Notes: generated by a model from the letters alone, not told the origin. Shown: positions 1-7,186, numbered from the stretch's first letter. The stretch is DNA of 8,175 bases from a bacterium (GCA_004298075.1 SCRK01000179.1:1-8175), one strand, 5' to 3'. A program made the numbers and translations.

Positions 1-31
1 TTTTTTATTAAAAGCGTAAGTAGCTGTTTCT

Positions 32-802
32 TTATAGGTTATCAACAACCCTCAAGAAGACATCCACTATCCTGGGGTCAAACTGCGTGCCGCTGTTCCG
101 CTTGATCTCCAAAACCGCGGCGTCCTTCATTAAGGGGATCTTTCTGTATGACCGCGCCGAACGCATAGCTTCATAGGCATCCGCCACATGGATGATGCGC
201 GCCCCCAGAAGGATATCATCCCCCTTCCTGCCCTCCGGATAACCTGAACCGTCATAATGTTCATGGTGCTGCCTGACTAAACCCACCACGGAGTTTAAGA
301 AAGTCAACGGCTCCAGTATCCGGGCCCCGATAACAGGGTGTTTCCTGATCTGCTCCCACTCTAAAGGAGTCAGAGATGATGTCTTAAGCAGGATGCTATC
401 CTCAACCCCTATCTTACCCAGATCATGCAGCTCGCAGGCCTGACGGATCAATTCAATATCCCTGGCCGGAAGCTTCATTTCTGTGGCGATGGCTACGGCA
501 TAATGTACCACATTCTCCGAATGGCTGTGCGTATAGTGGTCGCGCGCGTCGATCGTCTGGGCAAGGACTTTGATGGTACGCATATATGTGGAGCGTAGGT
601 CCTCATAAAGCCGGCTAAGATTGGTGGTAGCGTCCTCTATCCTCCCGGCTAAAAGCGTATTCTGTTTCTCTAAGGCCAGGTTATTATCTACCAGCCCCTG
701 GTTTAGCTTGCGGCTGGCTGCCAATAATCCATGCAGCTTAACAAACTTATCCAAGACAAGCCTGAACTTCTCCCGTAATCGGTTAAACTTTTCTTCGCTC
801 AT
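32..802 (-). CDS. HD-GYP domain cyclic-di-GMP phosphodiesterase
   Basis: HD-GYP enzymes hydrolyse cyclic di-GMP at a di- or tri-metal centre. The 256-residue product is soluble-looking. Residues 1 to about 78 are helical and rich in Leu, Glu and Lys (a likely coiled coil), with no receiver, PAS or membrane domain. The HD-GYP domain fills about 75-255: His94 in the THSHSENV segment, the HD pair at 126-127 within ELHDLGKIGV, KHP at 155-157, HHEHYDGSGYP at 179-189 with its intact GYP, and VADAYEAM at 206-213 with the conserved Asp208. All expected metal ligands appear present, so an active enzyme is likely. The ATG overlaps the stop of the MshEN-like gene by 4 nt, so the two are probably co-translated and functionally linked. 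No good Shine-Dalgarno sequence precedes it. The 31 nt after the stop to the window edge show no clear terminator. Confidence 0.93.
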   Translation of the reverse strand: MSEEKFNRLREKFRLVLDKFVKLHGLLAASRKLNQGLVDNNLALEKQNTLLAGRIEDATTNLSRLYEDLRSTYMRTIKVLAQTIDARDHYTHSHSENVVHYAVAIATEMKLPARDIELIRQACELHDLGKIGVEDSILLKTSSLTPLEWEQIRKHPVIGARILEPLTFLNSVVGLVRQHHEHYDGSGYPEGRKGDDILLGARIIHVADAYEAMRSARSYRKIPLMKDAAVLEIKRNSGTQFDPRIVDVFLRVVDNL

Positions 803-1245
803 TCCGCTTTATAGTATTTCTCGATCGCTCTCTTGATGCCGGATGATGTTGAAACAAAAGCCTGCACGCTGCAGCCGCTCAAAAGTTCCACATCTTCGAT
901 AGCCCGCGTATCCAAAGGATTAAACATTGCCAGGGTCAAGTCATTGCCGATCCTGTCTATAGGCACAAGCAAATATTTTTTGGCAACCCGGCCGGGTATA
1001 ATAGCGGCAACCTCGGGGCTAACCTTATAATTACCCAAAGGCAGATAAGGAAAACCGTACTGGGCGGTAAGCGAAATGGAAATATCCTCCTCCTTGGCAA
1101 AGCCCAGCCCCACCAGGATCATCCCGAGCAAGCCCCCTTTTTCCTGCTGGATACTTAAAGCTTTTTCCAACTGGGCCTGGTTGATAACCCCCCGGTCAAG
1201 CAGCAGTTCCCCTAATTGTTTATTAATGATCCTTTTCGGCCGCAT
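799..1245 (-). CDS. Stand-alone MshEN-like (GspE/PilB N-terminal) domain protein
   Basis: The 148-residue product consists almost entirely of one MshEN / T2SSE N-terminal domain, normally found at the front of type II secretion and type IV pilus ATPases. No ATPase domain, Walker motif or membrane segment follows. In MshE this domain binds cyclic di-GMP through two 24-residue motifs separated by five residues. Here residues 10-33 and 39-62 keep that layout exactly, including both glycines of each motif (12/19 and 41/48) and the closing glutamines (33 and 62). The leading arginine of each RLG is replaced, giving QLG at 10-12 and LLG at 39-41, so ligand binding is uncertain. The C-terminal half has AMFNPLDTRAIEDVELLSGC (106-125, alpha-beta fold). 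I chose the ATG at 1245 because the frame upstream (to 1353) encodes nothing domain-like and overlaps the radical SAM gene, and because the promoter ends just before it. The stop overlaps the next gene (ATGA). Confidence 0.85.
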   Translation of the reverse strand: MRPKRIINKQLGELLLDRGVINQAQLEKALSIQQEKGGLLGMILVGLGFAKEEDISISLTAQYGFPYLPLGNYKVSPEVAAIIPGRVAKKYLLVPIDRIGNDLTLAMFNPLDTRAIEDVELLSGCSVQAFVSTSSGIKRAIEKYYKAE

Positions 1246-1252
1246 GATAAAA

Positions 1253-1281
1253 ATTATACCCCTTAACTCCCTACGAGGCAA
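1253..1281 (-). promoter_or_regulatory. Sigma-70-like promoter for the MshEN/HD-GYP pair, probably leaderless
   Basis: On the minus strand a consensus -10 box TATAAT (1258 to 1253) lies 17 nt downstream of TTGCCT (1281 to 1276), which matches 4 of 6 bases of TTGACA. Only 7 nt (TTTTATC) separate the -10 box from the ATG at 1245, so the expected transcription start is at or within a base or two of that ATG. The mRNA would then carry essentially no 5' leader. The gap after the radical SAM gene and the lack of a close Shine-Dalgarno sequence fit this. AAGGGG (1264-1259) lies 13 nt before the ATG and might serve read-through transcripts. Confidence 0.6.
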
Positions 1282-1324
1282 TACATTTGTTAAACTTGAG
1301 CACCATAAGCTTTTATCCAGCGAA

Positions 1325-1350
1325 ATCCTGCCGAGTTTACGAGGCAGGAT
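1325..1350. repeat. Inverted repeat spanning the radical SAM stop codon
   Basis: ATCCTGCC (1325-1332) and GGCAGGAT (1343-1350) form a perfect 8-bp stem around a 10-nt loop that contains the TAA stop at 1337-1339. On the minus-strand RNA the stem is followed by UUUCGCUGG, a very short U-run, so at best it is a weak terminator ending the shape operon. It could instead be a REP-like palindrome. The structure is directly visible; the role is inferred. Confidence 0.5.
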
Positions 1351-3097
1351 CAAATACCTTGTTAAATTCTTTTACTAAATCCTCTTTCTTGATCCCCGTA
1401 TCAATAAAATCCCAGGGAAGAAGGCCGGCGGTGGATTTCTCGCCGAGATAAAACAGCGGATCGATCCGCTCTTCGGAAAAGGCCTCGAGCCACTTGGAAA
1501 ATGAAAAATAATTCGACCAGGCGTCAAGCCTGGCGCCTTTTTTGAAAGCGGCCAGGATAACCCGGCTCAATCTTCTGTCCCCCCGGGAAAGCACCCCTTC
1601 CAGAAAGCCCATTTCCAGGTTATGAAAATTAAGCTTCAGCCTTTTATTTTTAGCGACCGACCTTAAAAAATCCTGTTTTTCCTTTACCGCTTCCATGCCT
1701 TCCATTTTTAACCATTGTAAAGGCGTATGCGGCTTTGGGATCAGAGGGTTTATGCTGATATTAACCTGAGCAGCCCCTCCATTTATATTCCTTTTTAACT
1801 TCGAGGCCATCCGGGCGAAATCAATGATCGCCCGCAGGTCCTGCTCCTCCTCTTTAGGCAGGCCAATAAGAAAGTAGAGTTTTAAATGCTGGTATCCGGC
1901 GCGAAAGGCCTCCTCCACGGCTTGGGTAAACTCTTCAACCGAAAAATCCTTTGCCAGAAGTTGGCGCAATCTCTCTGACCCTGCCTCAGGGGCAAAGGTA
2001 AGCCCGGTCTTCTTTATTTTAGCGATCAAGGTGGACACATTTCCCAGGAGGGACTTGGCCTTCAATGATGGAAGAGATAAGTTGACCGCCCTCTCCTTAA
2101 AATCCCTGGTCAACTCCTCGACCAGCTTTTCTAAACCCGGATAGTCGCCTACTGAAAGCCCGGCCAAGGATAATTCTTCATAACCGGTATAACTATAAGC
2201 CAGCTTGGCTAAGGAGATAACCTTCTCCCTGCTCCTTATCCTCAATGGATAATACTGGCTCCTCGCCTGGCAAAAACGGCACCGGTTAGGGCAGCCGCGC
2301 ATTATCTCTAAACTGATCCGGTCATGCACTACCTGGACATAAGGCACCAGCCAATCGCAGGGAAAATAAGCGGAATCAAGATCCCCGACCACGCGTTTTT
2401 TGATCTTCAAAGGCAGCGTTTTATTCTTAGGGTAAAAAGCGGTTAATTCACCGGAGCGGTCATATTCTACCGAATAAAGCGCGGGAGCATAAACCCCCTC
2501 GACCCTGGAAAGCTCAAGCAAAAACTCCTGCTTGGGCATCCTGCCGCTTTTATAGTCAGCTTTATATTTACGATACGCGTCTATAAGTTCCGGGATCGCT
2601 TCTTCAGCCTCGCCTATAATAAACAGGTCAAAGAACTCATGCATCGGCTCCGGGTTAAGGCTGCACGGGCCGCCTCCAATAACCAGGGGAAACTCATGCC
2701 CGCGCAAGGCCGATTCTAAAGGCAACCCAGCCAGGTCCAGGATATTCAACACATTGGTATAATTCAACTCCGAACCGAGAGAAAATCCCAGCATGTCAAA
2801 ACTGCCCAGCTCCTGATTTGATTCCAGGGAAAAGAGGCGCCTTGCCCCGTTCCTTAAAACAGCCTCCATATCCGGCTCCGGCGCAAAAAACCTTTCACAG
2901 GCCAGGTCAGGGATCTTGTTTAAAATCCCGTAAATTATCCGCAGGCCCAGGTTGCTCATCCCTACTTCATACAGGTCCGGAAACCCAAGCGCGAAGCTTA
3001 TGGCGGATGACTGGAGTTTTTTCCCGGAGGCATTCCATTCATTGCCCAGGTATTGGGCCGGCCGGTGCACTTGTAAAAGGACATCTTCGATCATCAT
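1337..3097 (-). CDS. Radical SAM protein, TIGR03960 type, function unknown
   Basis: The 586-residue product has the canonical radical SAM cluster motif CPNRCRFC (Cys269, Cys273, Cys276), which binds a [4Fe-4S] cluster and S-adenosylmethionine. The core barrel then runs to about 500, with EAGSERLR near 371-378. Residues 1 to about 180 look like the B12-binding-like domain found before many radical SAM cores, with PDLYEVGMSNLGLR (40-53), FSLGSELNYTNVLNILDLAG (105-124) and VIGGGPCSLNPEP (139-151). I see no DxHxxG motif, so cobalamin binding is uncertain. The C-terminal part has RGDRRLS (505-511) and the PWDFIDTG segment (561-568) typical of TIGR03960. No reaction has been established for this family as far as I know. 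The gene shares one base with the rodA stop (TAATG), a second ATG follows at once, and no Shine-Dalgarno sequence is seen. It is probably the last gene of the shape operon. Confidence 0.9.
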   Translation of the reverse strand: MMIEDVLLQVHRPAQYLGNEWNASGKKLQSSAISFALGFPDLYEVGMSNLGLRIIYGILNKIPDLACERFFAPEPDMEAVLRNGARRLFSLESNQELGSFDMLGFSLGSELNYTNVLNILDLAGLPLESALRGHEFPLVIGGGPCSLNPEPMHEFFDLFIIGEAEEAIPELIDAYRKYKADYKSGRMPKQEFLLELSRVEGVYAPALYSVEYDRSGELTAFYPKNKTLPLKIKKRVVGDLDSAYFPCDWLVPYVQVVHDRISLEIMRGCPNRCRFCQARSQYYPLRIRSREKVISLAKLAYSYTGYEELSLAGLSVGDYPGLEKLVEELTRDFKERAVNLSLPSLKAKSLLGNVSTLIAKIKKTGLTFAPEAGSERLRQLLAKDFSVEEFTQAVEEAFRAGYQHLKLYFLIGLPKEEEQDLRAIIDFARMASKLKRNINGGAAQVNISINPLIPKPHTPLQWLKMEGMEAVKEKQDFLRSVAKNKRLKLNFHNLEMGFLEGVLSRGDRRLSRVILAAFKKGARLDAWSNYFSFSKWLEAFSEERIDPLFYLGEKSTAGLLPWDFIDTGIKKEDLVKEFNKVFDPAS

Positions 3098-4200
3098 TAG
3101 AATACCGCGCGTGTCCGGTCGATATTGACCAGGATCCCTAAGGCGATAAAGGTTGCCAAGATGCTGGAGCCGCCGTAGCTCATCAGCGGCAGCGGCAGGC
3201 CGACCACCGGGGCCAAGCCCATGTTCATAGCGATATTAATAAACACCTGCAATGCCAGTAAAATTGAAATACCGTAAGCAAGCAGCTTGCCGAATGAATC
3301 CTGGGTCCTTTTGGCGATGATAAAACCCTCGCGGATAAGCAGGTAATACAGGAATATAAGCAGGCTACTCCCCAAAAAACCCCATTGCTCCGAGAATGTG
3401 GCAAAGATAAAATCCGTATGCGATTCGGGGAGGAAATATAGCTGGCTCTGCGTCCCGGATAGCCAGCCCTTGCCCAATAACCCGCCTGAGCCGATAGCTA
3501 TGCGCGACTGGATCACCGTATATCCTGCACCCAGCGGGTCAATATTCGGGTTAAGAAAAACCAGAAGCCTGTCCTTCTGATAAGGCCGCAGAAAATTCCA
3601 GAGAAAAGGCAAAGGCGCCAGTAATAGGGCCAACAACGAAACAATATATTTTAACCGGACATCGGTCAGATAGAGCAGAGAGATAAAAGCCAACAAAAGC
3701 ATCAGCCCGCTTCCCAGGTCCGGCTGTTCGATGACTAAAAACATGGGGACCGCCACAAATACAAACGGCAGGGCTATGCCGCGGAAGATACCGAATTTTC
3801 CCGAAAGCAGGGATATGTCGCTTTCGGATTTGCGGCTGAAATACCGCGCCAAAAATATTATAACTGCCAGCTTGGCGAACTCCGAAGGCTGAAAATTAAA
3901 CCAGGCCAACTTTAGCCAACGCTGGGCGCCCAGCCTGATGATACCGAGCGAGAACACCATGAACAAAAAGAACAATGCCAGGCCGTAAATAAAATAACTG
4001 GCATCCCAGAGCTTACGGTAATTAAAACCCGAGATAAGAAAAAAACAAACTAACCCTATAGCTAACCAGAGTATCTGGCGCTTATAGATATCCTGCCAAA
4101 GGGTTCCTTCCTTCTGATAGGTGCTGCTATAAATAGATAATACCCCGATGAGCGCGATAGCAAGCGCGATGATCAATATCCTGACGAATGAATTTCTCAT
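3097..4200 (-). CDS. rodA: RodA, SEDS-family peptidoglycan glycosyltransferase
   Basis: RodA is the SEDS polymerase that makes glycan strands from lipid II during elongation, in complex with PBP2. The 367-residue product has about ten hydrophobic membrane segments. Family signatures are visible in order: GAQRWLKLAWFNFQPSEFAK (91-110), with the conserved Trp95 and the QPSEFAK motif; DLGSGLMLL (161-169); DPLGAGYTVIQSRIAIGSGG (221-240); GKGW (243-246); LPESHTDFIFA (257-267), whose Asp263 corresponds to the catalytic Asp known in RodA; and the final GLPLPLMSYGGSS near 334-346. RodA and FtsW are homologous. Linkage to mreBCD and mrdA, together with the HTDFIFA form, makes RodA the clear choice. 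Its ATG overlaps the mrdA stop, and its TAA shares one base with the next ATG. Confidence 0.96.
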   Translation of the reverse strand: MRNSFVRILIIALAIALIGVLSIYSSTYQKEGTLWQDIYKRQILWLAIGLVCFFLISGFNYRKLWDASYFIYGLALFFLFMVFSLGIIRLGAQRWLKLAWFNFQPSEFAKLAVIIFLARYFSRKSESDISLLSGKFGIFRGIALPFVFVAVPMFLVIEQPDLGSGLMLLLAFISLLYLTDVRLKYIVSLLALLLAPLPFLWNFLRPYQKDRLLVFLNPNIDPLGAGYTVIQSRIAIGSGGLLGKGWLSGTQSQLYFLPESHTDFIFATFSEQWGFLGSSLLIFLYYLLIREGFIIAKRTQDSFGKLLAYGISILLALQVFINIAMNMGLAPVVGLPLPLMSYGGSSILATFIALGILVNIDRTRAVF

Positions 4201-5912
4201 ATGATCCCCTGGCTGTTCATCCCCTCAATGACCCGCTTGGCAATAACACCTGCCGCGTGTCCCGGCCCTCCATTTTCCAGAAGAACGCAGATCACGTACT
4301 TTGGTTTATCATATGGGAAGAAACCGACAAACCAGGCATGGGTCAGGCCCCTGGAAACCTGGGCGGTGCCGGTTTTCCCGGCCACTTCCACCGGCAAAGC
4401 GGACAAAATATTCCCCGTTCCCTTGGCATCGGAGACAACCTCCCGCAAGCCCTCACGCACCGCCTCAATTGTGCCTTTCTTAAAATTTACCGGCAAAAGC
4501 CTCCTCTTTTTCGTTTCAAGGTCCACCCCTCCTACCGCCTTGATAATATAGGGAACCGGCAAATATCCCCGGTTGGCGAATACCGCCATCATGCAGGTTA
4601 ACTGCAAAGGAGTGGTCAGGCAATCACCCTGCCCAATGCTCAAATTAGCGGTATCCCCGTCATACCATTTTTGGAATTTATTTAGCTTCCTCCATAGGGG
4701 AGAAGGAATAAAACCGCTTGTTTCATAGGGAAGGTCAAAGCCCGACGGCCTGCTCAAGCCTAACTTTATGGCGTAATCATGGATATTCTGGCCGCCGAGA
4801 AGCAAGCCTGTTTTATAAAAGAAAACATCGCATGAATGAGCGATCGCCTGAGTAATATCCTGCGTTCCGTGCGTATCCCAGCAGGAGAATTTTCTGGCGC
4901 CAACCATGGTCCATCCCGGGCAAACAAAATTAGTGGAAAGGTTTATTTTCTTTAATTCAAGGCCCGCGCTGGCCAGGACCACCTTAAAAACAGAAGCCGG
5001 AGGGTAACTTGACTGGATAGCCCGGTTGATCAGCGGAGAATTAGGGTTGTTGAATAACCCGCTAATAAGCGCGGTACGTTTATTCACAAAAACAGAAGGA
5101 TTATAATCAGGATAATTAGCTAACGCCAGGATCTCGCCGTTTTGCGGGTCCATCAGGATCACAGTGCCCTTTCTTCCGGATAAGGCATCCTCGGCGATCT
5201 TCTGGATCCTTAAATCCAGGGTAAGCTGGACATCCCTGCCGTTTACCGGCGGCTGAAAACCCAGTACGCGGGTAAATTTACCGCGGTGATTTACCTCTAC
5301 GGATAACCCTCCCTCCTCCTGGCGCAAATAATAATCATATTTCTCCTCTACGCCGCCGAAACCCACGATATCCTTGGTCTTATACCCGTAATCCTCCAGC
5401 TTGGTCAGCCGCCAGCGGTCGATCTCATTCACATAGCCGATAACATGGCAGGCGCTTGGCCCGTTAGGGTAATAACGCAAAGGTTTCGGCTGAATAATGA
5501 TACTTGGCTCTTCTACTTTATACTCTTCCAGGATGATCGCCTTCCTGGGTTCTATATTATTGGCAACGGTAGTAGGAAGGCTGGAAGAAATAAAATTCTT
5601 TTTGAAAGCGGACTTTAACTCTCCGGCCCCTATTCCCAATATCCGGCTGACCGCAGCTATCGCCCGGTCAAGTTGGCCGGGCTCCTGAGGCAAGATCATC
5701 ACATCATACGAGATCCTGTTCCCCGCTATGATCTCTCCGTTACGGTCCAGGATATTTCCCCTGGTGCCTGACTGGGATATAAGGCGGATGCAGTTGCTCT
5801 TGCTTAGCCGGCGGAACTTGGCGCCCTGCAATACGTTCAGGTTCAGTAACCCGATGAGCAAAACAACAAACATCAAACTCAAGAAATAAATGAATAACTT
5901 TTTTCTGTCCAT
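4197..5912 (-). CDS. mrdA: Penicillin-binding protein 2, elongation-specific transpeptidase
   Basis: PBP2 forms the cross-links in newly made side-wall peptidoglycan, working with the glycosyltransferase RodA. The 571-residue product has a short cytoplasmic start, one membrane anchor at about 7-25, and the class B pedestal domain beginning with GTRGNILDRNGEIIAGN at about 49-65. It continues with RYYPNGPSACHVIGYV near 146-161 and the transpeptidase domain from about 240. Active-site motifs are present: SVFK (nucleophile Ser307, Lys310), SCD at 360-362 (the SxD form usual in PBP2), and KTG at 513-515. Between the first two motifs there are Cys331, Cys344 and a WDTHG motif (345-349). A metal site has been described in this region in some PBP2 proteins, but whether these residues bind one is only a guess. 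No Shine-Dalgarno sequence is visible. mreD stops 5 nt upstream and rodA overlaps by 4 nt downstream. Confidence 0.96.
   Translation of the reverse strand: MDRKKLFIYFLSLMFVVLLIGLLNLNVLQGAKFRRLSKSNCIRLISQSGTRGNILDRNGEIIAGNRISYDVMILPQEPGQLDRAIAAVSRILGIGAGELKSAFKKNFISSSLPTTVANNIEPRKAIILEEYKVEEPSIIIQPKPLRYYPNGPSACHVIGYVNEIDRWRLTKLEDYGYKTKDIVGFGGVEEKYDYYLRQEEGGLSVEVNHRGKFTRVLGFQPPVNGRDVQLTLDLRIQKIAEDALSGRKGTVILMDPQNGEILALANYPDYNPSVFVNKRTALISGLFNNPNSPLINRAIQSSYPPASVFKVVLASAGLELKKINLSTNFVCPGWTMVGARKFSCWDTHGTQDITQAIAHSCDVFFYKTGLLLGGQNIHDYAIKLGLSRPSGFDLPYETSGFIPSPLWRKLNKFQKWYDGDTANLSIGQGDCLTTPLQLTCMMAVFANRGYLPVPYIIKAVGGVDLETKKRRLLPVNFKKGTIEAVREGLREVVSDAKGTGNILSALPVEVAGKTGTAQVSRGLTHAWFVGFFPYDKPKYVICVLLENGGPGHAAGVIAKRVIEGMNSQGII
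4206..4210 (-). promoter_or_regulatory. Ribosome binding site of rodA
   Basis: AGGGG lies 5 nt before the rodA ATG, inside the last codons of mrdA. It is the only well-placed Shine-Dalgarno-like sequence found among the starts in this window. It supports the ATG at 4200 and would let rodA initiate independently as well as by coupling through the ATGA overlap with mrdA. Confidence 0.6.
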
Positions 5913-5917
5913 AGAGG

Positions 5918-6388
5918 CTATGCGGCTATATTTTTGGTAAGCTTAAAGATAAAAGGCGATAATACGGCAGTATAAAGCGAAGGAACGGCCAGGTTACGCA
6001 AGAAGATGCCTGCCGGTATAAAATTACCGAGATTCGCGCTTTGCACTCCGCTTATGATGTTGTTCAAGAAGGCCGCGATAAATACTACGGCAAAACGCAC
6101 TATAGTCTGCTCTGTGGATATTTGCCGGCCCAGCTGCCAGATCGCGTAACACCAGAGGCTAAATAAAATAGTGTTTATCCCAAAATCCGCCGGAAGGAAG
6201 GCGTCTTTAAGCAATCCGCATACAATGCTGAAGACCAGGGCGATCTTGAAATCTAAATAAAAAACAGCCGCGACAACAAAAACCAAAAGCAGGTCAGGCC
6301 GGGCATTAAAAAAAACCAGGAATCGCGGCCAGCTCAACTGCAGCACAGCCAAGGCCATTACAACCGCTAAAAGAAGCCATTTCTTCAT
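5918..6388 (-). CDS. mreD: Rod shape-determining membrane protein MreD
   Basis: MreD is a small polytopic inner-membrane partner of MreC in the elongasome. The 156-residue product is strongly hydrophobic with about five or six predicted membrane segments (roughly 3-20, 31-44, 46-61, 70-86, 98-115 and 132-150). Diagnostic features are ARPDLLLVFVV at about 29-39 and the GLLKDAF...FGINT segment at about 58-73, which match the RPDLLL and GLLxD motifs of the family. The ATG overlaps the mreC stop by 4 nt. A GGTGAT six bases before the ATG matches part of the 16S complement but is badly placed for a normal ribosome site. The gene ends 5 nt before mrdA. Position between mreC and mrdA supports the call beyond sequence alone, since MreD is poorly conserved. 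Confidence 0.93.
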   Translation of the reverse strand: MKKWLLLAVVMALAVLQLSWPRFLVFFNARPDLLLVFVVAAVFYLDFKIALVFSIVCGLLKDAFLPADFGINTILFSLWCYAIWQLGRQISTEQTIVRFAVVFIAAFLNNIISGVQSANLGNFIPAGIFLRNLAVPSLYTAVLSPFIFKLTKNIAA

Positions 6389-7158
6389 GGGATAATCACC
6401 AGGAGCTCTTCAATCGAGGAACAATCTACCGCCGGTTTAATGATCGCGTAACGGTTAAGCCCGGAGAGGTCGCTCCCTATATTGATTACCCTGCCGACTA
6501 ACAATCCTTTAGGATAGACCTGGCTTAATCCGGATGTGACTATCACGTCGCCGGCAACGATATCGGCATCTTTAGGGAGATAGCGCATGATCAGGCTGGA
6601 GCCGAGAGTCCCGTTGACCAGCCCCTCCTGACGCGAGCGCTGCACGATAGTGGAAACGCCAAGGCTTGGATCATTTATCAGCAGTATCTTGCTGGTGTTG
6701 TCCGCAGTTTCAGCCACCCTTCCTACCAGTCCCCGGGGGCTGATCGCGACCATCCCGCGCCGTATCCCGTTATATTTTCCTTTATCAATAGTCGCGCTGG
6801 ATGACCAGCTGTCGGGAGAACGCCCGATGATCCTGGCGGGGATCAGATGCAACCCGGATTTTTGCTTGAAAGCAAGCAGCCCTTTAAGGCGCGAGTTCTC
6901 CAGATAAATTTCCCTTGAATCAAATAAACGCGAACGCAAGGAATCTATCGCGCTATGCAATGTTTCATTTTCAACCATATTGCGGTGATAGAATATGATC
7001 CCGCCGGCCTCGCGCTTCAGTAAGCTGACCAAAGACAGCTGCGGGGAAAAAGTTTTTTGCAGCGGGTTATTAAGGCGGGCCAAGGAAAAGGACAAAAAAA
7101 GTACTACCGAGGCAATAACTGCGAACTTGATTAATGTTTTGCGGGATAACTTAGGCAC
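6385..7158 (-). CDS. mreC: Rod shape-determining protein MreC
   Basis: MreC is a bitopic inner-membrane protein whose periplasmic part contacts PBP2 and is thought to activate the RodA-PBP2 synthase. The 257-residue product has a basic N-terminus (MPKLSRKTLIK), one membrane segment at about 11-27, a coiled-coil stretch at about 62-97, and the paired beta-barrel MreC domain from about 105 to 255. That domain carries family-typical segments such as RRGMVAISPRGLVGRV (about 133-148) and GDVIVTSGLSQVYPKGLLVGRV (about 203-224, quoted here in part). The start is GTG. An ATG overlaps it by one base upstream (7160) but is out of frame and closes after nine codons. No Shine-Dalgarno sequence is visible before the start. 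The stop overlaps the mreD start (ATGA), which suggests translational coupling. Length is normal for the family. Confidence 0.95.
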   Translation of the reverse strand: MPKLSRKTLIKFAVIASVVLFLSFSLARLNNPLQKTFSPQLSLVSLLKREAGGIIFYHRNMVENETLHSAIDSLRSRLFDSREIYLENSRLKGLLAFKQKSGLHLIPARIIGRSPDSWSSSATIDKGKYNGIRRGMVAISPRGLVGRVAETADNTSKILLINDPSLGVSTIVQRSRQEGLVNGTLGSSLIMRYLPKDADIVAGDVIVTSGLSQVYPKGLLVGRVINIGSDLSGLNRYAIIKPAVDCSSIEELLVIIP

Positions 7159-7186
7159 ATGAATTAGGAAGAATGATAGGCTTTGG

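Noticed and set aside
1..31. Terminator after the HD-GYP gene
   Set aside because: The 31 visible nt are A/T-rich at the end but form no convincing stem. Anything further lies outside the window.
1246..1353. Upstream extension of the MshEN-like gene to an ATG at 1353
   Set aside because: The extra 36 residues match no part of the domain, overlap the radical SAM gene by 17 nt, and would include the promoter. The ATG at 1245 begins right before the domain.
4188..4601. Plus-strand open frame opposite mrdA, and other plus-strand frames across the window
   Set aside because: They lie antisense to strongly conserved genes, their products show no recognisable domain, and they have no convincing start signals. 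They are shadows of the minus-strand genes.
7158..7160. ATG one base upstream of the mreC GTG
   Set aside because: It is out of frame with MreC and its reading frame closes after nine codons. The GTG frame gives a normal MreC N-terminus.
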